NCBI GenBank assembly: GCA_020199835.1
Contig: JAIVJV010000001.1
Coordinates: 310,001 to 374,000 of the forward strand
Direction: 5' to 3'
Source: Acidobacteriota bacterium
GTDB lineage: Bacteria > Acidobacteriota > Blastocatellia > Pyrinomonadales > Pyrinomonadaceae
Length of the DNA stretch: 64,000 nucleotides
The notes under the pieces: generated by a model
Told to the model about the DNA's origin: nothing
Database searches by the model: none
What the model saw: the letters and a program-made list of their open reading frames with translations, nothing else
Shown: positions 62,752-64,000 of the stretch, in pieces
Layout: every line of letters begins with the position of its first letter
Position numbering within the stretch: the first letter of the stretch is position 1
Position numbers and translations under genes: made by a program

Positions 62752-63792
62752 ATGAGTTCTGCAAAACAGGTGATTTCCAACGCATTTGAGTCTTCCGCAG
62801 CAGACCGACTAGCGAGATTCATCACGCAGCAGGGAATAACCAGCGGCGAAGTAGTCCCACTGACTCCGGATGCGTCAACCCGCAAGTATTACCGCATTGG
62901 CTGGAAGAAGCGCACCGCTATTGCCGCTGTCTACGCCGAACCGTTCGATCCCGAGTTTCATCCGTACCTTGACGTAACCCGACTCTTTCTTGAAAGCGAT
63001 CTGCCCGTGCCGGAAATCTACGCCGTTGACGGCGCGGCGGGCATCATCGTGCAGGAAGATCTCGGCGATCAGCAGTTGTTCCAGGTTTACGGCAGCGAGA
63101 CGGAAGAGAAGTGCGACGAGTACAAGGAACAGGCAATCGCGCTCATCGCAAACATTCAGAAAGCCACTCAGAAGGCCTACGACATGCATTCGATCGCGAG
63201 CAAGCTGGCGTTTGACGAAGCAAAGCTGTCGTGGGAGCTCGACTTCTTTTTTGAACATTACTTCGGCAGTCTGCGGGCTGAGAAGCTGCGCCACGCTGAG
63301 ACCGCGGAGTTGAAAGCAGAACTCAACGATGTTGCCGCCGAACTCGCCGCAGTGCCGCGCGTGCTTTGTCATCGCGACTACCACGCGGCCAACCTGATGA
63401 TCGACAAAAAGAAGCGCATGCGAATCGTCGATCACCAGGATGCGCGGATGGGTCCGGCGAGTTACGATCTCGTGTCGTTCCTGCTCGATCGCCAACCGTG
63501 TTTACCTTCGCTAGCGGAGTTGCGCGCGTACCGCCTGTACTTCCTCGAAGAACGCAGGCTACAAGGACTCAGCGCGATCGACCCGGACGACTTCGCGCAG
63601 GAGTTTCGCCTGATGACGATCCAACGCGGTTTGAAAGCAACCGGCACGTTCTCTTGCCAAACCGCCGTGTTCGGACGTGCAGCAGCTTACGAACGTTTTA
63701 TTCAACCAACACTTCAGATAGTTTTGCAGGCCGCGGAATGGCTCGACAGATTCCCCACGTTGCGCCGCATGATTAAGGAACGAATTGATTGA
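62752..63792 (+). CDS. AmgK-like sugar kinase (APH fold)
   Basis: The 346-aa protein belongs to the aminoglycoside phosphotransferase fold. Motifs are IIVQEDLGDQQLFQ (hinge region, about 102-115), LCHRDYHAANLMIDKKKR (Brenner's motif, about 205-222) and IVDHQDARMGPASYD (DFG-like, about 226-240). The segment ASTRKYYRI near the start is typical of AmgK, the MurNAc/GlcNAc anomeric kinase. It probably phosphorylates a cell-wall amino sugar for the adjacent nucleotidyltransferase. Its last 4 bases overlap the start of asnS. Confidence 0.82.
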   Translation: MSSAKQVISNAFESSAADRLARFITQQGITSGEVVPLTPDASTRKYYRIGWKKRTAIAAVYAEPFDPEFHPYLDVTRLFLESDLPVPEIYAVDGAAGIIVQEDLGDQQLFQVYGSETEEKCDEYKEQAIALIANIQKATQKAYDMHSIASKLAFDEAKLSWELDFFFEHYFGSLRAEKLRHAETAELKAELNDVAAELAAVPRVLCHRDYHAANLMIDKKKRMRIVDHQDARMGPASYDLVSFLLDRQPCLPSLAELRAYRLYFLEERRLQGLSAIDPDDFAQEFRLMTIQRGLKATGTFSCQTAVFGRAAAYERFIQPTLQIVLQAAEWLDRFPTLRRMIKERID

Positions 63793-64000
63793 CTTTAAGC
63801 ACCCACACCTATATCAACCAACTCGCACAACACGTCGGCAGTGAAGTAACTTTAAAAGGCTGGCTTTACAACATGCGCTCCAGCGGAAAGATCGCCTTTC
63901 CGCAACTGCGCGATGGCACGGGCGTCGTGCAATGTGTCGTGTTGAAAACCGCCGTCCCGCCCGAAACGTGGGACGCGTTGAAGGCCATGGGCCAGGAGTC
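63789..64000 (+). CDS. asnS: Asparaginyl-tRNA synthetase, N-terminal part (cut by the window)
   Basis: The frame begins at a TTG overlapping the stop of the kinase gene (TTGA) and runs to the end of the window, about 70 residues. It reads TYINQLAQHVGSEVTLKGW then LYNMRSSGKIAFPQLRDGTG, the OB-fold anticodon-binding domain typical of class IIb synthetases. AsnRS is preferred over AspRS because of the SSGKIAFPQLRDG pattern and the short N-terminus. The catalytic domain lies outside the window. Confidence 0.85.
   Translation, partial: MTLSTHTYINQLAQHVGSEVTLKGWLYNMRSSGKIAFPQLRDGTGVVQCVVLKTAVPPETWDALKAMGQE

Noticed and set aside
62752..63792. Aminoglycoside phosphotransferase resistance gene
   Set aside because: It shares the APH fold, but the AmgK-like N-terminus and the adjacent nucleotidyltransferase favour a cell-wall sugar kinase.

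Overview
The window is GC-rich (high fifties by eye), almost fully coding, and carries no rRNA, tRNA, CRISPR array, prophage or transposase gene that I can see. The gene content suggests a free-living Gram-negative-type bacterium (OmpA, Skp, LPS-type ABC exporter) with heavy signalling capacity. The mix of an actinobacterial-style pknB/pstP/rodA/pbpA/FHA operon, DUF763, PocR-GGDEF and HD-GYP proteins, and many palindromic intergenic repeats points me to Acidobacteriota, probably Blastocatellia. That assignment is an inference from gene content, not from a marker gene search.

Layout. 1-468: truncated HD-GYP protein (minus). 582-5641: minus-strand run of a thioredoxin-fold DUF255 protein, a secreted helical-repeat protein and a DUF3142 protein. 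5682-7352: ETF:ubiquinone oxidoreductase. 7354-10975: minus-strand MsbA-like exporter, yicC, gmk, rpoZ. 11217-20569: OmpR-type regulator, a 54-aa DUF5670 membrane peptide, OmpA protein, membrane histidine kinase, NfeD-like protein, flotillin, a secreted protein and an NtrC-type sigma-54 activator. 20585-27358: O-methyltransferase and a complete oligopeptide ABC transporter. 27494-33123: four tightly packed signalling genes (PocR-GAF-GGDEF, degenerate NTPase/RsbW-like fusion, STAS, GAF-HD-GYP). 33086-41580: minus-strand cell-envelope operon (FHA, PBP, SEDS, PP2C, Ser/Thr kinase, FHA). 41724-45151: a 36-aa membrane peptide, DUF763, an OmpA protein and an ECF sigma factor. 45261-50022: cupin, SDR, NpmA/KamB-like rRNA methyltransferase, Dps, DinB and MFS. 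50038-55463: small secreted protein, S9 peptidase, lipoprotein and an FN3 protein. 55683-64000: amino-acid-type binding protein, Skp, a glycolipid-type glycosyltransferase, GNAT, YajQ, polyprenyl synthase, a HARE-HTH-like protein, a MurU/AmgK-like pair and the start of asnS.

Two themes stand out. The first is cyclic di-GMP: one synthase with an intact inhibitory site, two HD-GYP proteins and YajQ. The 27.5-33.1 kb operon places synthesis and degradation either side of a partner-switching pair (kinase-like protein plus STAS protein). Its kinase-like protein has lost key ATP-binding residues in two domains, which makes this operon the best candidate for an undescribed system. The second is phosphorylation control of wall synthesis, with the actinobacterial gene set but an SH3-like extracellular sensor on the kinase instead of PASTA repeats.

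The intergenic spaces carry three types of palindromic repeat, each at one or more sites: AACGCCGAAGGCGTT-type blocks, CAGGCGAGACGCCTG-type elements, and a mirror-image hairpin cluster at 47759-48039. A homologue of the aminoglycoside-resistance 16S rRNA methyltransferases NpmA/KamB at 46481 appears to have a damaged 5' end.
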